Positions 40,933 to 53,448 of a DNA stretch of 64,000 bases are shown in pieces (within the stretch, counting starts at the first letter, position 1; each line of letters begins with the position of its first letter). Both the position numbers and the translations under genes were made by a program. The stretch comes from Candidatus Methylopumilus sp. (GTDB lineage Bacteria; Pseudomonadota; Gammaproteobacteria; Burkholderiales; Methylophilaceae). The notes below the pieces were generated by a model, which was given only the letters and a program-made list of their open reading frames with translations, was not told the origin of the DNA and did no database searches. The stretch is taken from contig JAHEEA010000002.1 of NCBI GenBank assembly GCA_024640945.1, positions 20,215 through 84,214 on the forward strand, read 5' to 3'.

Positions 40933-43900
40933 ATGGGCAGCGGAATGCCAGAGCAACAAGGTTTATATAGTCCTTCTAACGAGCGTGATGCCTGTGGTTT
41001 AGGTTTTGTTGCCCACATTAAAGGCAACAAGAGCCACAAGATTGTGCAACAAGGCTTGCAGATTCTTGCAAACCTAACGCATCGTGGCGCAACTGGCTAT
41101 GACCCAAAACTGGGTGATGGCGCAGGTATTTTGATTCAAATGCCTGATGCCTTCATGCGCAAAGAAGCGACGAAACTTGGTATTAAGCTACCAGCGCTAG
41201 GCGAATACGCTTGCGGTACCGCATTCTTACCCCAAACTAAAAACGGCCGTGAAGCTTGTGAGTCTATTGTTGCTCGCATCATTCACGAAGAAGGCCAAAA
41301 CTTACTCGGTTGGCGCGATGTTCCTCGCGACAACAGCAATATCGCTCAAGCAGCTAAAGATGTTGAACCAGAAATGCGCCAAGTATTTATTGGTCGCAAT
41401 GAAAAGCTAGCAGATCAAAATGCTTTCGAGCGTAAATTATTTGTGATTCGTAAACGTATCGAACATGAAGTTCGTGCGCTTAAATTAGACGACTCAGCAC
41501 AATTCTATTTCCCTTCATTGTCTTCAAAAACCATCATTTACAAAGGCATGTTGCTTGCCAATGAAGTCGGTGTTTATTACAAAGACTTGCAAGATGAAGA
41601 CATGGTTTCTGCACTTGCACTGGTGCATCAACGCTTCTCCACCAACACTTTCCCTGCTTGGGATTTGGCACATCCATTCCGCATGATTGCGCACAACGGT
41701 GAAATCAATACCGTGCAAGGCAATATCAACTGGATGGCGGCACGCCACGAATCAATGCGTTCAGCGTTAATGGGTGAAGACCTAGAAAAATTATGGCCAT
41801 TGATTGTTGAAGGTCAGTCTGACTCTGCAGCATTTGATAATGCACTTGAGTTGCTTGTCGCTGGTGGATATTCATTACCACACGCAATGATGATGCTAAT
41901 TCCAGAAGCATGGTCTAACGAAAGTGCTAGCAAACTCATGGATGACGATAGACGTGCATTCTATGAATATCATGCAGCATTAATGGAACCATGGGATGGC
42001 CCAGCTGCGGTTGCATTTACAGACGGTACAACGATTGGCGCAACATTAGACCGTAACGGTTTGCGTCCAGCGCGCTATTTAGTGACTGACGATGACCATG
42101 TGATGATGGCTTCGGAAATGGGCGTGCTTACTTTCCCTGAAGAAAAAATCGTTAAAAAATGGCGTCTACAGCCAGGCAAAATGTTGCTCATTAACCTAGA
42201 GCAAGGTCGCATTATTGATGATGCCGAAGTTAAACAAGAATTAGCAAAGGCGAAGCCTTACCAAGAATGGTTGAAAAAGTCTCGCTACCACTTAAGCGAT
42301 TTGCCTACTGTTGACGCAAAAGTTGAAATGGCTGCTAGCTTGTTAGACACACAACAAGCATTTGGCTACACACAAGAAGACATTAAGTTCGTCATGCAGC
42401 CAATGATTGCGAATGGCGAAGAAGCATCTGGCTCTATGGGTAATGATGCAGCGCTTTCAGTGTTATCAAACAAACCAAAAGTTTTATACCACTACTTCAA
42501 ACAATTATTTGCTCAAGTGACTAACCCACCAATCGATCCAATTCGTGAAGAATTAGTGATGTCATTGGTGACATTTATTGGTCCAAAACCTAATTTACTT
42601 GGTATTGATGAAACCAATCCTCCAATGCGTTTAGAGGCAAGTCAGCCTGTATTAACGCTAGAAGAATTGGAACAAATTAAATCGATTAGCGCATTTACAC
42701 AAAACCAATATCGAACTCTAACACTAGACATTACTTACCCTACTGAGCAAGGTAAACGCGGCATGGAAGCGGCAGTAGAAGCCGTATGCACTGCAGCGAA
42801 TAAAGCCGTTCATGATGGCTTCAATGTTTTAGTGTTATCTGATCGCAACGTTAGCAAAGATCGCTTGGCGATTCCTGCATTGCTTGCTACTTCAGCAACC
42901 CATCAATCATTAGTGCGTGCTGGTCTTCGCACTAGCACTGGCTTAGTGATTGATACAGGTTCTGCACGCGAAGTACATCATTTCGCGTTGCTTGCAGGTT
43001 ATGGTGCAGAAGCGGTTTGTCCTTGGTTAGCGTTCCAAACTATTGCTGATTTAGTGGGTAATGATACTTACGAAAGCAACAAGAAATTTGTTAAAGCAAT
43101 CGGCAAAGGCCTGCATAAAGTTATGTCTAAGATGGGTATTTCAACTTACCAATCTTACTGTGGCGCACAAATCTTTGAAGCGATTGGCCTCAACACAGCA
43201 TTTATTGAAAAATACTTCACAGGCACTGCAACGCACATTGAAGGTATTGGCTTAAGCGAAGTGGCTCAAGAAGCCTTGAATATGCACAACAATGCTTTTG
43301 GTGAAGATCCAGTGTTGGTAAATGCACTTGAAGCTGGCGGTGAATATGCTTTCCGTGTACGCGGTGAAGAACACATGTGGACACCAGAATCTATTGCTAA
43401 GTTACAACATGCAACACGTACGGGCGAAGCAAGTACTTACAAAGAATATGCAAAACTCATCAACGACCAGAGCCGTCGCCATATGACTTTACGTAGCTTG
43501 TTCGAAATTAAATCTGCTGGCGCGCCTGTGCCTTTAGATGAAGTTGAACCAGCAAAAGAGATTGTTAAACGTTTCGCAACAGGTGCGATGTCTTTAGGTT
43601 CTATTTCAACTGAAGCGCATGCCACATTAGCGATTGCGATGAACCGGATTGGTGGTAAATCAAATACTGGCGAAGGCGGCGAAGATCCTAAACGTTTCAT
43701 CCCTGTTGCTAAAGCAAGTTCAATGGCTGAAGTGATTGGCGCCAGCTTAATCGAGAAAGACATTGCGCTTAAAGCTGGCGATTCAATGCGCTCAAAAATT
43801 AAGCAAGTGGCATCAGGTCGCTTCGGTGTGACTGCTGAATATTTAGCTAACGCAGACCAAATCCAAATCAAAATGGCACAAGGTGCAAAACCTGGTGAAG

Positions 43901-45561
43901 GCGGTCAATTACCAGGCCACAAAGTGAGTCCATATATTGCGCGGTTACGTTTCTCAGTACCTGGCGTGGGTTTAATTTCACCACCACCGCATCACGATAT
44001 TTACTCTATCGAAGATTTGGCACAATTGATTCACGATTTGAAAAATGCAAATCCAAAAGCTGAAATCTCTGTGAAATTGGTATCAGAAACCGGTATTGGT
44101 ACTGTTGCTGCTGGTGTAGCAAAAGCAAAATCAGATCACATTGTTGTGGCTGGTCATGACGGTGGTACTGGTGCTTCACCAATTTCATCGATCAAACATG
44201 CGGGTACACCGTGGGAACTTGGTTTGGCTGAAACACAGCAAACTTTAGTGCTTAACCAATTACGTGGTCGCGTGATCTTGCAAGTTGACGGCCAAATGAA
44301 AACAGGTCGTGACGTACTGATTGGCGCATTACTAGGTGCCGATGAGTTTGGTTTTGCAACAGCGCCGCTTGTTGTTGAAGGCTGCATCATGATGCGTAAA
44401 TGCCACCTCAATACTTGTCCAGTAGGTGTGGCAACACAAGACCCTGAATTACGTAAACGCTTTACTGGTCAACCAGAGCACGTTGTGAATTACTTCTTCT
44501 TCATCGCTGAAGAAGTCCGTGAATTAATGGCTGAAATGGGTATCCGTCAATTTAATGACTTAATCGGCCGTGCTGATTTATTGGATATGCAAAAAGGCTT
44601 GGATCACTGGAAAGCTTCAGGCTTGGATTTCACTAAGATATTCCACCAACCTAAAGTGGGTGAAGAAGTTTCATTACGCCATAACGACTATCAAGACCAT
44701 GGCTTACAACATGCACTTGATAATCAACTCATCGCACTTGCTAAGCCAGCCTTGGAAAAAGGTGAAAAGGTTAATATTGATTTACCTATTACCAACACTA
44801 ACCGTACTTGCGGCACCATGTTGTCTAATCAAGTGGCAAGCATTTATGGCAATGCAGGTTTACCAGACGACACGATTAACATTAAGTTAGCAGGGACTGC
44901 TGGTCAAAGTTTTGCAGCATTCTTGGCACACGGCATCAGCATAGAATTGACTGGCGAAGGTAACGATTACGTCGGCAAAGGCTTATGTGGTGGTCGCATC
45001 GTGATTAAACCACCTAAAGCTTTCCGCGGTATCGCACATGAAAACGTGATTGCGGGCAACACTGTGATGTTTGGCGCAACCACAGGCGAAAGCTATTTCC
45101 GTGGTGTCGCAGGCGAACGTTTCTGTGTCCGTAATTCAGGTGCAAGCGCAGTCGTTGAAGGCGTTGGTAACCACGGTTGTGAATACATGACTGGCGGTAC
45201 CGTAGTGGTGCTAGGTCAAACTGGCCTTAACTTCGCTGCTGGCATGTCTGGCGGTGTGGCTTACGTGTATGACGAAGATGGCATGTTCAACAAACGTTGC
45301 AACATGGGCATGGTTTCACTCGAAAAAGTTGAGCCGGCTTCTTCATTTACCGCTGTTAGCGTTAACCACTTGAATCAAGCCGACGAAACAACATTATTAG
45401 CACTCATAGATAAACACATTGCCTACACAGGCAGTGAACGTGCTCAAACGATTCGCGCTGATTGGACGAGCATGAGAACTAAGTTTGTTAAAGTGATGCC
45501 AAATGAATATAAGCGTGCCCTCACAGAGTTGGCCGCTGCTGCTAAGAAGGAAGCTGCATAA
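40933..45561 (+). CDS. gltB: Glutamate synthase (NADPH) large subunit
   Basis: Large subunit of GOGAT: glutamine plus 2-oxoglutarate to two glutamates. The N-terminal glutaminase begins with nucleophile Cys21 (E-R-D-A-C-G-L-G-F), so a 20-residue propeptide should be removed. The central domain, FMN-binding synthase barrel ([19 protein letters not shown]), 3Fe-4S cysteines ([11 protein letters not shown]) and C-terminal beta helix follow. Its 1542 residues are normal for the precursor. The last base of its stop starts gltD (TAATG). Confidence 0.98.
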   Translation: MGSGMPEQQGLYSPSNERDACGLGFVAHIKGNKSHKIVQQGLQILANLTHRGATGYDPKLGDGAGILIQMPDAFMRKEATKLGIKLPALGEYACGTAFLPQTKNGREACESIVARIIHEEGQNLLGWRDVPRDNSNIAQAAKDVEPEMRQVFIGRNEKLADQNAFERKLFVIRKRIEHEVRALKLDDSAQFYFPSLSSKTIIYKGMLLANEVGVYYKDLQDEDMVSALALVHQRFSTNTFPAWDLAHPFRMIAHNGEINTVQGNINWMAARHESMRSALMGEDLEKLWPLIVEGQSDSAAFDNALELLVAGGYSLPHAMMMLIPEAWSNESASKLMDDDRRAFYEYHAALMEPWDGPAAVAFTDGTTIGATLDRNGLRPARYLVTDDDHVMMASEMGVLTFPEEKIVKKWRLQPGKMLLINLEQGRIIDDAEVKQELAKAKPYQEWLKKSRYHLSDLPTVDAKVEMAASLLDTQQAFGYTQEDIKFVMQPMIANGEEASGSMGNDAALSVLSNKPKVLYHYFKQLFAQVTNPPIDPIREELVMSLVTFIGPKPNLLGIDETNPPMRLEASQPVLTLEELEQIKSISAFTQNQYRTLTLDITYPTEQGKRGMEAAVEAVCTAANKAVHDGFNVLVLSDRNVSKDRLAIPALLATSATHQSLVRAGLRTSTGLVIDTGSAREVHHFALLAGYGAEAVCPWLAFQTIADLVGNDTYESNKKFVKAIGKGLHKVMSKMGISTYQSYCGAQIFEAIGLNTAFIEKYFTGTATHIEGIGLSEVAQEALNMHNNAFGEDPVLVNALEAGGEYAFRVRGEEHMWTPESIAKLQHATRTGEASTYKEYAKLINDQSRRHMTLRSLFEIKSAGAPVPLDEVEPAKEIVKRFATGAMSLGSISTEAHATLAIAMNRIGGKSNTGEGGEDPKRFIPVAKASSMAEVIGASLIEKDIALKAGDSMRSKIKQVASGRFGVTAEYLANADQIQIKMAQGAKPGEGGQLPGHKVSPYIARLRFSVPGVGLISPPPHHDIYSIEDLAQLIHDLKNANPKAEISVKLVSETGIGTVAAGVAKAKSDHIVVAGHDGGTGASPISSIKHAGTPWELGLAETQQTLVLNQLRGRVILQVDGQMKTGRDVLIGALLGADEFGFATAPLVVEGCIMMRKCHLNTCPVGVATQDPELRKRFTGQPEHVVNYFFFIAEEVRELMAEMGIRQFNDLIGRADLLDMQKGLDHWKASGLDFTKIFHQPKVGEEVSLRHNDYQDHGLQHALDNQLIALAKPALEKGEKVNIDLPITNTNRTCGTMLSNQVASIYGNAGLPDDTINIKLAGTAGQSFAAFLAHGISIELTGEGNDYVGKGLCGGRIVIKPPKAFRGIAHENVIAGNTVMFGATTGESYFRGVAGERFCVRNSGASAVVEGVGNHGCEYMTGGTVVVLGQTGLNFAAGMSGGVAYVYDEDGMFNKRCNMGMVSLEKVEPASSFTAVSVNHLNQADETTLLALIDKHIAYTGSERAQTIRADWTSMRTKFVKVMPNEYKRALTELAAAAKKEAA

Positions 45562-46988
45562 TGGGTAAAGTCACCGGTTTTATGGAGTATGAACGTCTTT
45601 CAGAGGCAAATTTGCCTGTCACTGATCGCGTTAAAAACTACAAAGAGTTCGTCATTCATCTCAGCGATGAAGAGGCTAAAATTCAAGGCGCACGTTGCAT
45701 GGATTGCGGCATTCCATTCTGTACAACAGGTTGTCCAATCAACAATATTATTCCTGACTGGAATGATTTGGTTTACCAACAAGATTGGCGTGGTGCGATT
45801 GATGTATTGCATTCAACCAACAACTTCCCAGAATTTACTGGTCGTATCTGCCCTGCACCTTGCGAAGCAGCATGTACGCTGAACATTAATGATGATGCCG
45901 TTGGTATTAAATCAATTGAGCACGCGATCATTGATAAAGCTTGGGAAAATAATTGGGTTATCCCTCAGCCACCATCACATAAAACTGGCAAAAAAATTGC
46001 CATCGTAGGCTCAGGCCCTGCGGGTATGGCAGCAGCGCAGCAATTGGCTCGTGCTGGTCACAATGTGGTGGTATTTGAAAAAGAAACACGTATTGGTGGT
46101 TTATTACGTTACGGCATCCCTGACTTTAAATTCGAAAAAAGTCATATCGACCGTCGCATCAAACAAATGGAAGCTGAAGGTGTTGAGTTCCGTGTGAATC
46201 AAACCGTTGGTGAAAATGTCAGTGCTGAGCAACTCACAAAAGAATTCGATGCTGTGGTTTTAGCTGGCGGTGCAGAGCACCCACGCGACTTACCGGCAAC
46301 TGGACGTGAATTAGATGGCGTGCACTTTGCGATGGACTTTTTAACACCACAAAACAAAGTGGTGGCAGGTGACACGATTCCTAACCAAATCATGGCGACC
46401 AATAAACATGTGGTTGTGATTGGCGGCGGTGACACTGGTTCTGATTGCGTAGGTACATCTAACCGTCACGGTGCGCTATCAATTACGCAATTTGAATTGA
46501 TGCCACAACCACCAGCAAAAGAAGATAAAGAAATGGTCTGGCCAAACTGGCCACTTAAACTTCGTACTTCAAGTTCACACGAAGAAGGTTGTGAGCGTGA
46601 CTGGTCTGTGACAACCAAAGAATTTATTGGTGAAAACGGTAAAGTCACAGCGCTTAAAGGTGCTAAAGTTGAGTGGAAAAACGGCAAAATGGAAGAAATT
46701 CCAGGGACTGAATTCACTATCAAAGCCGACTTGGTATTGCTAGCCATGGGTTTTGTAAGCCCAATGCAAAAAGTACTCGATGCGTTTGGCGTGGAAAAAG
46801 ACAACCGCGGCAACGCTAAAGCGACAACAGATGGCGAAGGTTGTTACGCAACATCTAAAGCTAAAATCTTTGCAGCTGGCGATATGCGTCGCGGTCAATC
46901 ATTGGTTGTTTGGGCGATTCGCGAAGGCCGTCAATGTGCTAGAGCAGTCGATGAGTTCTTAATGGGCTCATCTAAATTACCTCGCTAA
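45561..46988 (+). CDS. gltD: Glutamate synthase (NADPH) small subunit
   Basis: Electron-input subunit of GOGAT. The N-terminal 4Fe-4S region carries [14 protein letters not shown] and C-P-A-P-C-E-A-A-C. An FAD site [11 protein letters not shown] is at about 150, and an NADPH site [11 protein letters not shown] at about 290. The C-terminal [13 protein letters not shown] motif closes the FAD fold. Its 475 residues are typical. A strong terminator ends the gltBD unit. Confidence 0.98.
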   Translation: MGKVTGFMEYERLSEANLPVTDRVKNYKEFVIHLSDEEAKIQGARCMDCGIPFCTTGCPINNIIPDWNDLVYQQDWRGAIDVLHSTNNFPEFTGRICPAPCEAACTLNINDDAVGIKSIEHAIIDKAWENNWVIPQPPSHKTGKKIAIVGSGPAGMAAAQQLARAGHNVVVFEKETRIGGLLRYGIPDFKFEKSHIDRRIKQMEAEGVEFRVNQTVGENVSAEQLTKEFDAVVLAGGAEHPRDLPATGRELDGVHFAMDFLTPQNKVVAGDTIPNQIMATNKHVVVIGGGDTGSDCVGTSNRHGALSITQFELMPQPPAKEDKEMVWPNWPLKLRTSSSHEEGCERDWSVTTKEFIGENGKVTALKGAKVEWKNGKMEEIPGTEFTIKADLVLLAMGFVSPMQKVLDAFGVEKDNRGNAKATTDGEGCYATSKAKIFAAGDMRRGQSLVVWAIREGRQCARAVDEFLMGSSKLPR

Positions 46989-47001
46989 TTTAGCGTAAAA
47001 G

Positions 47002-47026
47002 AAAAGGGTGCTTAGCACCCTTTTTT
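47002..47026 (+). terminator. Intrinsic terminator of gltBD
   Basis: Stem AAAAGGGTGC / GCACCCTTTT with a TTA loop and a six-T tract, 13 bases after the gltD stop. Confidence 0.95.
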
Positions 47027-47058
47027 CATCATTGAATTAATACATTTAAAGACAAAAA

Positions 47059-48126
47059 ATGACGATGTTAAAGAACGATACTTTTCTAAAAGCGCTCATG
47101 CGCCAACCAACAGATTACACCCCTGTATGGATGATGCGACAAGCGGGCCGTTATTTACCTGAGTATCGTGAAAGCCGTAAAACAGCAGGTAGTTTTCTAC
47201 AGCTTTGCAAAAATCCAGACTTCGCAACCGAAGTGACAATTCAGCCCTTAGATCGCTATCCATTACTCGACGCTTCGATTCTATTCTCAGACATTTTGAC
47301 CGTGCCTGATGCAATGGGCTTAGGACTTTATTTCGAGGAAGGTGAAGGGCCTAAATTTGAACGCACGCTTCAACAAGAAGCGGACATTCAGAAATTAGAA
47401 GTGCCTGACATGGCAAAACTGCAATACGTGTTTGACGCAGTGAGCCAAATTCGCAAAACACTGGATGGTCGCGTGCCGCTGATTGGCTTTTCAGGAAGTC
47501 CTTGGACGCTCGCTACTTACATGGTTGAAGGCAAGGGCGGTACCGACTTTTTGAACATCAAAAAAATTGCTTATGCCCGTCCTGATTTATTGCACCATAT
47601 TTTAGAAACGACCGCACAAACCGTGATTCAATATTTGAATGCGCAAATTACTGCGGGTGCTCAAGCTGTTATGATTTTTGATTCTTGGGGCGGTGCACTT
47701 TCACACAATGCATATCAAGAGTTCTCACTCAACTACATGCAAAAAATTGTGAATGGCCTGACTAAAACAGCAGAAGGTCAAAAAGTCCCGAGCATTGTAT
47801 TTACTAAAGGCGGTGCACTTTGGTTAGAAGCCCAATCACAGATTGGTGCAGATGCACTAGGCTTAGATTGGACTGTCAGCATTGGTGAAGCACGCAAACG
47901 TGTTGGTGACAAAGTGGCATTGCAAGGCAATATGGATCCAGCTATTTTGCTGTCAACGCCAGAAGCGATTGAAAAAGAAGTCGCTAGCATTCTAGCAAGC
48001 TATGGCAAAGGTCATGGCCATGTATTTAATCTTGGTCACGGCATTACCCAATGGACGCCACCAGAGAATGCCGCTGCGTTCTTATCTGCGGTTCGCGAAC
48101 ACAGTAAGCAATATCATAAAATCTAA
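47059..48126 (+). CDS. hemE: Uroporphyrinogen decarboxylase
   Basis: Removes four carboxyls from uroporphyrinogen III in haem synthesis. Family signature [16 protein letters not shown] near the start, with the [11 protein letters not shown] catalytic region, [13 protein letters not shown] and F-N-L-G-H-G-I. It is 355 residues long. It overlaps the end of the convergent priA gene by 4 bases, with no terminator between. Confidence 0.97.
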   Translation: MTMLKNDTFLKALMRQPTDYTPVWMMRQAGRYLPEYRESRKTAGSFLQLCKNPDFATEVTIQPLDRYPLLDASILFSDILTVPDAMGLGLYFEEGEGPKFERTLQQEADIQKLEVPDMAKLQYVFDAVSQIRKTLDGRVPLIGFSGSPWTLATYMVEGKGGTDFLNIKKIAYARPDLLHHILETTAQTVIQYLNAQITAGAQAVMIFDSWGGALSHNAYQEFSLNYMQKIVNGLTKTAEGQKVPSIVFTKGGALWLEAQSQIGADALGLDWTVSIGEARKRVGDKVALQGNMDPAILLSTPEAIEKEVASILASYGKGHGHVFNLGHGITQWTPPENAAAFLSAVREHSKQYHKI

Positions 48127-50315
48127 AACTCCATCGGATCGACGTCAATATTCCAACGGAGTTTGGCCGCTAATTTACTTGCTCGCAATTGTGGAGTAAG
48201 GGCGGCCAATAATTTTTGTAACGCACCGCGTTGTGTTGCTTGCATCAAAATATGTCCCCGCTCCATGCCTTTCAGTTTTTCCATTTGTGCGCGCATCGGA
48301 TCGTAAGTTAAGACTTGATCACTCCGCTGCCTTGCCAATTCAAAGGCGAAATTCAAGAACTGTTCAACCTCTCGATATTGCGTAGATTCGGCTTTAATTA
48401 AAGCTAAATAACAATAAGGTGGGAACTGCGCCATCTCCCGTTCTTGCAATAAAGTTTGTGCGTAAGCGGGATAGTCTTGAGTGCGCAATGCGTTAAACAA
48501 ATGGTGACTAGGGAAAGCCGTTTGAATCAGCACTTCGCCAGGTTTTTCAGCACGCCCAGCCCGGCCAGAAACTTGCATGAGTTGGGCAAATAGACGTTCA
48601 GCCGCACGGAAGTCTGGACTAAATAAAGCGCTGTCGGTATCAATCACACCAACTAAGGTCAGATTAGGAAAGTCATGCCCTTTGGCCAACATTTGCGTAC
48701 CGATAAGAATATCAATTTCATTATCATGCACTGCCGTCAAAATATCATTGAGTGCTTCTTTTCGACTCGTACTGTCTCTATCAACCCGCTGAATTCTAGC
48801 TGTTGGAAAAAGCGCTTTTAGCGTTTCTTCTAAGCGTTGTGTACCATGCCCAGTTGGATGTAAATCTGCATTGCCGCAACTTGGACATTGCCGCACAATC
48901 TTTTGCTCATGACCACAATGATGACAACGCAATCGTCCTTGTTTTAAATGCACCACTAATCGGCTGCTACATCTCATACATGGGGCAATCCAATGACATG
49001 CGCTACAAAGCAGCACAGGTGAATATCCACGACGGTTGATGAATAATAGACTTTGCTCGCCCTTAGCTAAACGCTCACGCATAGCATGAACAAGTACTTG
49101 CGTTAAGCCATTGGTGCTCTCTTGCTTAGTCGTATCAATACAACGAATATTAGGTAAAGCCGATTGCGCGACTGCTCGGCTATGAAGACTAAGTAGCGTA
49201 TATTTTCCTGATTGTGCGTTGTGCCAAGCTTCTAGTGCAGGCGTTGCACTCCCCATCACGATAGGCACTTTGCTTCGTTGTGCACGCACCATTGCCACAT
49301 CACGTGCGTGATAACGCATGCTGTCTTGCTGTTTATATGATCCATCATGTTCTTCATCGACCATGACAATCTTTAAATTTGGAATCGGCGTAAATACCGC
49401 TAAACGCGTTCCAATAATAATGCGCGCTTGTCCTGATTGAGCTAGTCGCCAATTTTTTAATCGTTCACTTTCACCAAGATTGCTATGAAGCGAGACAAGG
49501 GGTAGATGTGGAAGTCGATTTCTAAAGCGTGCTTCGAGTTGTGGGGTTAAATTAATTTCAGGAACCAAGACTAAAGCTTGGCCATCATTATCCGCCAGCG
49601 CTTGTTGCAAAATCTGCATATACACTTCAGTTTTTCCGCTGCCGGTAATGCCATGCAACAAGAAAGGTTTGAAAGTGTTCGCGGCCTCAGTAACGGCATT
49701 GACCGCTACTTGTTGTTCATCATTTAAGGGAGGAGGTGGCGCTGCTTCCATTGCAGATTTAAACCCTGCTAATACTTGCTCCGCATGCACCCAGCCTTGC
49801 ATTCTAAAAGCTTCAATCGCCTGCCGCCAACTCGCAGAAATTTCTTTCAGCGCAGATTCACTCAAGGTTGATTGTTGTAAAGCAGCAAACACTTTGCGCT
49901 GCACAGATTGACGTGCGGGAATTAAATCAATGTCAGCACCCATGCCTTCAGGCGTGAGGGAATATAAATATTGCTTACGTGAAACAGCTGGCTCAGTTTG
50001 TCTAAGTCTTTTTGGTAGGCTTGCTAATAGCGCTTGGCCAAAAGGATATTGATAATAATCAGCACAAAACTTCAGTAAAGAAAAAGTACTTGGATCTATT
50101 GGTAACTCATCATCAAAAACCTGAATAATGGTTTTTAATTTCTCAAGTGCAAACTCGCTGCTATCCGATTTTTCAATGACAACGCCCACAACATTTCTGC
50201 GGCCAAACGGAACGACCACGCGCTGACCAACCTGCACACTAAAACCGCCATCGAGATAATCGAATAAGCGATCTAAAGGAACATCTAGGGCAACTTTTAA
50301 AATGTTTTTTGGCAT
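48123..50315 (-). CDS. priA: Primosomal replication protein N' (PriA helicase)
   Basis: Restarts stalled replication forks. The N-terminal 3'-DNA-binding domain (about 1-105) is followed by helicase domains with Walker [11 protein letters not shown], Walker B V-D-E-E-H-D, the zinc cysteines C-S-A-C...C-M-R-C...C-H-H-C...C-P-S-C (about 435-480), and motif [15 protein letters not shown] and Q-V-S-G-R-A-G-R. Its 730 residues fit the family. It is transcribed away from argS. Confidence 0.96.
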   Translation of the reverse strand: MPKNILKVALDVPLDRLFDYLDGGFSVQVGQRVVVPFGRRNVVGVVIEKSDSSEFALEKLKTIIQVFDDELPIDPSTFSLLKFCADYYQYPFGQALLASLPKRLRQTEPAVSRKQYLYSLTPEGMGADIDLIPARQSVQRKVFAALQQSTLSESALKEISASWRQAIEAFRMQGWVHAEQVLAGFKSAMEAAPPPPLNDEQQVAVNAVTEAANTFKPFLLHGITGSGKTEVYMQILQQALADNDGQALVLVPEINLTPQLEARFRNRLPHLPLVSLHSNLGESERLKNWRLAQSGQARIIIGTRLAVFTPIPNLKIVMVDEEHDGSYKQQDSMRYHARDVAMVRAQRSKVPIVMGSATPALEAWHNAQSGKYTLLSLHSRAVAQSALPNIRCIDTTKQESTNGLTQVLVHAMRERLAKGEQSLLFINRRGYSPVLLCSACHWIAPCMRCSSRLVVHLKQGRLRCHHCGHEQKIVRQCPSCGNADLHPTGHGTQRLEETLKALFPTARIQRVDRDSTSRKEALNDILTAVHDNEIDILIGTQMLAKGHDFPNLTLVGVIDTDSALFSPDFRAAERLFAQLMQVSGRAGRAEKPGEVLIQTAFPSHHLFNALRTQDYPAYAQTLLQEREMAQFPPYCYLALIKAESTQYREVEQFLNFAFELARQRSDQVLTYDPMRAQMEKLKGMERGHILMQATQRGALQKLLAALTPQLRASKLAAKLRWNIDVDPMEF

Positions 50316-50444
50316 TTACTTTTAACTTAAGGCCTGATTAAAGAAAAATAGGCTTATAAATGATTAGCATAAAATCGAATAGGGGGTGAGCACTAGCACT
50401 CAATGAGTTAAAATACACTTTTTAGTCCTTGTTAGATATTTGCC

Positions 50445-52115
50445 TTGAAAGCACATCTTACCGAATTACTAGCACAAGCCGCAAAAAGCTTGGCACAAAA
50501 TACCGATTTAGACGCTTCTAGTTTAACGATTCAACTTGAGCGCCCTAAAAATAAAGACCATGGAGATTTCTCCACCAATTTAGCCATGTTGTTGGCTAAG
50601 CCATTACGTCAGAATCCACGCGCCATTGCTGAAGCTTTAATCAAAGCTTTACCTAGCTCAGATTATGTTTCAAAAGTTGAAATCGCAGGTGCGGGCTTCA
50701 TTAACTTTTATTTAGGCGCCAACGCAAAACAAGCCGTCATTGCTTTAATTGCTGCCCAAGTTGAAAAGTTTGGTCACAGTCAAATCGGCCAAGGCCGTAA
50801 AGTCCAAGTAGAGTTTGTTTCAGCTAACCCAACAGGTCCGCTGCATGTTGGCCATGGCCGTGGTGCAGCAGTCGGTGATTGTTTAGCCCGTTTGTTAGAC
50901 GCAAACGGCTGGGCAGTCACCCGTGAATTTTACTACAACGATGCCGGTGTGCAGATTGATAATCTCACTCACTCCGTGCACTTACGTTGCCAAGGCATTA
51001 CACCAGACGATCCATTGTGGCCAGAAGCTGGCTACCGTGGTGAGTATATTGCCGATGTCGCCACCGCTTATTTAAATAAAGAAACTGTAGTCGCTGATGA
51101 TGTACAAGTAACGGCAACTGGCAACGTCGACGACCTAGAATCTATTCGCGCTTTTTCAGTGGCGTATTTGCGTCATGAACAAGACTTAGATTTACGTGCC
51201 TTCCAAATTAAATTCGATGTGTTCTCACTTGAATCTGCGCTTTATACAGAAGGCAAAGTTGAAGACACTGTGCAAAGCCTTATTGCCAGCGGCCACACTT
51301 ATGAGCAAGACGACGCACTGTGGTTACGCACGACAGATTTCGGGGATGACAAAGACCGTGTGATGCGTAAAACAGACGGTGGCTACACTTATTTTGTCCC
51401 TGATGTGGCTTACCATGTTGAAAAATGGAATCGCGGATTTGATCGCGTGATTAATGAACAAGGCGCTGATCATCACAGCACTATTACCCGCGTTCGTGCG
51501 GGCTTACAAGCATTGAATGTTGGTATTCCTCAAGGATTTCCAGATTACGTATTGCACCAAATGGTCACCGTGATGCGTGGCGGTGAAGAAGTTAAACTTT
51601 CAAAACGTGCTGGTAGCTATGTGACCTTGCGTGATTTGATTGAAGAAGTAGGTTGTGATGCAACGCGTTATTTCTTAGCGGCTCGCCGTGCTGATTCTCA
51701 GCTCATTTTTGATATTGATTTAGCGCGTGCGCAAACTAACGACAATCCTGTTTATTACATTCAATACGCGCACGCTCGTATCAGCAGTGTATTAGCTCAG
51801 TGGGACGGTGACATTAAAAGCTTGTCTAAAGTTGACTTAAGCCCGCTTAATAGCGCACATGACGCAGCTTTAATGCAACGCTTAGGTGAATTCCCAGAAG
51901 TGGTCGTCAACGCAGCCAGCGAATTAGCTCCGCATACGATTGCTAATTACCTAAAAGAACTCGCGAGTGATTTACATAGTTTTTACAGTGAACACAAAAT
52001 CTTAGTTGAAAATGAAACCGTGAAGCTCGCGCGTTTAGCTTTAATTAATGCAACACAACAAGTGCTCAAAAATGGCTTGAACTTATTGGGCGTGAGCGCG
52101 CCCAATAAAATGTAA
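50445..52115 (+). CDS. argS: Arginyl-tRNA synthetase
   Basis: Class I aminoacyl-tRNA synthetase. Seen: an N-terminal Add-1 domain (about 1-95), the HIGH variant H-V-G-H-G-R-G in [31 protein letters not shown] (KMSK-like) and a DALR anticodon-binding domain (about 430-556) with [10 protein letters not shown]. The start is TTG at 50445, with no clear ribosome binding site. First gene of an apparent argS-SPOR-dsbA-SDR group. Confidence 0.96.
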   Translation: MKAHLTELLAQAAKSLAQNTDLDASSLTIQLERPKNKDHGDFSTNLAMLLAKPLRQNPRAIAEALIKALPSSDYVSKVEIAGAGFINFYLGANAKQAVIALIAAQVEKFGHSQIGQGRKVQVEFVSANPTGPLHVGHGRGAAVGDCLARLLDANGWAVTREFYYNDAGVQIDNLTHSVHLRCQGITPDDPLWPEAGYRGEYIADVATAYLNKETVVADDVQVTATGNVDDLESIRAFSVAYLRHEQDLDLRAFQIKFDVFSLESALYTEGKVEDTVQSLIASGHTYEQDDALWLRTTDFGDDKDRVMRKTDGGYTYFVPDVAYHVEKWNRGFDRVINEQGADHHSTITRVRAGLQALNVGIPQGFPDYVLHQMVTVMRGGEEVKLSKRAGSYVTLRDLIEEVGCDATRYFLAARRADSQLIFDIDLARAQTNDNPVYYIQYAHARISSVLAQWDGDIKSLSKVDLSPLNSAHDAALMQRLGEFPEVVVNAASELAPHTIANYLKELASDLHSFYSEHKILVENETVKLARLALINATQQVLKNGLNLLGVSAPNKM

Positions 52116-52137
52116 TCCTATATATTTAAGGTAAACC

Positions 52138-52716
52138 ATGAATCACGATTACAAATCGAATACGCAAAAAACTTCTAGTGGCGGCAAAGGCAATCCTTTC
52201 TTAACGGGTTTAATTGTTGGTGTTTTATTAGGCGTTGCAATTTCTGTCGTATTCACGATTTATATCAAAGGTGGCACAAGCGCTTTTACAACTAAAACTG
52301 ATCCAGCGATTGCCATCGATCCGAAAGACGGAAAAACAACTAAAGAAGAAGCGACATCTGAAAACGCTGAACCAGCTAAACCACGTTTTGAGTTCTACAA
52401 TATTCTCCAAGGTAACGAACCTAAAGTCACCGAACAAGAAATTAAACAAGTAGACGGTGAAGATCGCAAACCTCAAGAAAGCTATTTCTTACAACTCGGT
52501 GCATTTAGAACTGAGCAAGAAGCTGACAATATGAAAGCTAAAATGGCACTCATTGGTTTAGAAGCGATTATTGAGCCTGTTTCTCTTGAGGACAAAGGTG
52601 TATTACATCGAGTACGTGTTGGCCCGTTCGTAGATATAGCGCAAGTAAATAAGGCTAAGAGCGAACTCAAAGAAAATGGTTTTTCAGCTGACGTTAAAAA
52701 AGTTAATACCCCTTAA
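52138..52716 (+). CDS. SPOR-domain protein (FtsN-like)
   Basis: A 192-residue inner-membrane protein. A short cytoplasmic N-terminus leads to one membrane helix at about residues 21-44, then an acidic Lys/Glu/Ala linker. The SPOR domain occupies about 115-190 (S-Y-F-L-Q-L-G-A-F-R-T-E-Q-E-A-D and H-R-V-R-V-G-P-F). SPOR domains bind denuded peptidoglycan at the septum, so a role in division is likely. It is 22 bases after argS, an arrangement common in this class. Confidence 0.88.
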   Translation: MNHDYKSNTQKTSSGGKGNPFLTGLIVGVLLGVAISVVFTIYIKGGTSAFTTKTDPAIAIDPKDGKTTKEEATSENAEPAKPRFEFYNILQGNEPKVTEQEIKQVDGEDRKPQESYFLQLGAFRTEQEADNMKAKMALIGLEAIIEPVSLEDKGVLHRVRVGPFVDIAQVNKAKSELKENGFSADVKKVNTP

Positions 52717-52787
52717 ACTGTCATCTAAAAATACAGTCTATCGTTGAAGTATCAGAAGTAACGTTTTAACTAATTAATAAGGATTTA

Positions 52788-53420
52788 ATGATGAAAAAAT
52801 TATTAGCAGGTCTTATGTTAGTGTTATCAAGCACTGTCTGGGCTGACCCACAAATGGGTAATGAATTTAACCAAACCGTACAAGTCGTCCCTACAGAAAA
52901 TCCAGCAAAAATCGAAGTCACTGAGATTTTTTGGTATGGCTGCCCTCACTGCTATCAACTAGAGCCTCAATTGAACAGCTGGCTTAAAACCTTACCAAAA
53001 GATGTGACTTTCAAACGTATGCCTGGTTTACCAAGACCGGACTGGGCGCCAATGGCCAAAGCTTTTTACGTGATGGAATCGTTAGGGGTTTCAGAAAAGT
53101 TACATTCAAAACTATTTGAAGCTTTGCACAAACAAAAAGCGTTTCTTCCAAACGACGAACGTGCAGTGATTGATTGGATTACAAAAGAGGGTGGTTTTGA
53201 CCGTAAAAAAGTTGAAGCTGAATTCGCTTCATTTTCTCTGAGCACCAAACTTAATCATGCGGCTCAAGTGTTCCGTGCATCTGGTGCAACTGGCGTACCA
53301 ACATTAATGATTGATGGTAAATACATTACTTCAGTAACAATGGCTGGTGGCAATAATGAAGTTTTCAATGTTGCTAATTACATCATAGATAACTTAAGAA
53401 AAGACAAAGCTAAGAAATAA
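52788..53420 (+). CDS. dsbA: Thiol:disulfide interchange protein DsbA
   Basis: Periplasmic oxidase that introduces disulfides into exported proteins. The signal peptide (M-M-K-K-L-L-A-G-L-M...V-W-A) is cut near residue 19. The thioredoxin-type active site is C-P-H-C in F-W-Y-G-C-P-H-C-Y near residues 51-54. The cis-Pro loop is A-T-G-V-P-T-L-M-I. Its 210 residues are typical. The start is taken at 52788; the second ATG at 52791 is equally possible. Confidence 0.95.
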   Translation: MMKKLLAGLMLVLSSTVWADPQMGNEFNQTVQVVPTENPAKIEVTEIFWYGCPHCYQLEPQLNSWLKTLPKDVTFKRMPGLPRPDWAPMAKAFYVMESLGVSEKLHSKLFEALHKQKAFLPNDERAVIDWITKEGGFDRKKVEAEFASFSLSTKLNHAAQVFRASGATGVPTLMIDGKYITSVTMAGGNNEVFNVANYIIDNLRKDKAKK

Positions 53421-53448
53421 AACCAACTATTCAATTAGCGAAAATCAA

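Noticed and set aside
43437..43871. Long antisense reading frames inside gltB, metH and other large genes
   Set aside because: They lie opposite strongly conserved coding sequence, lack ribosome binding sites and encode low-complexity Ser/Arg/Cys-rich products typical of shadow frames.
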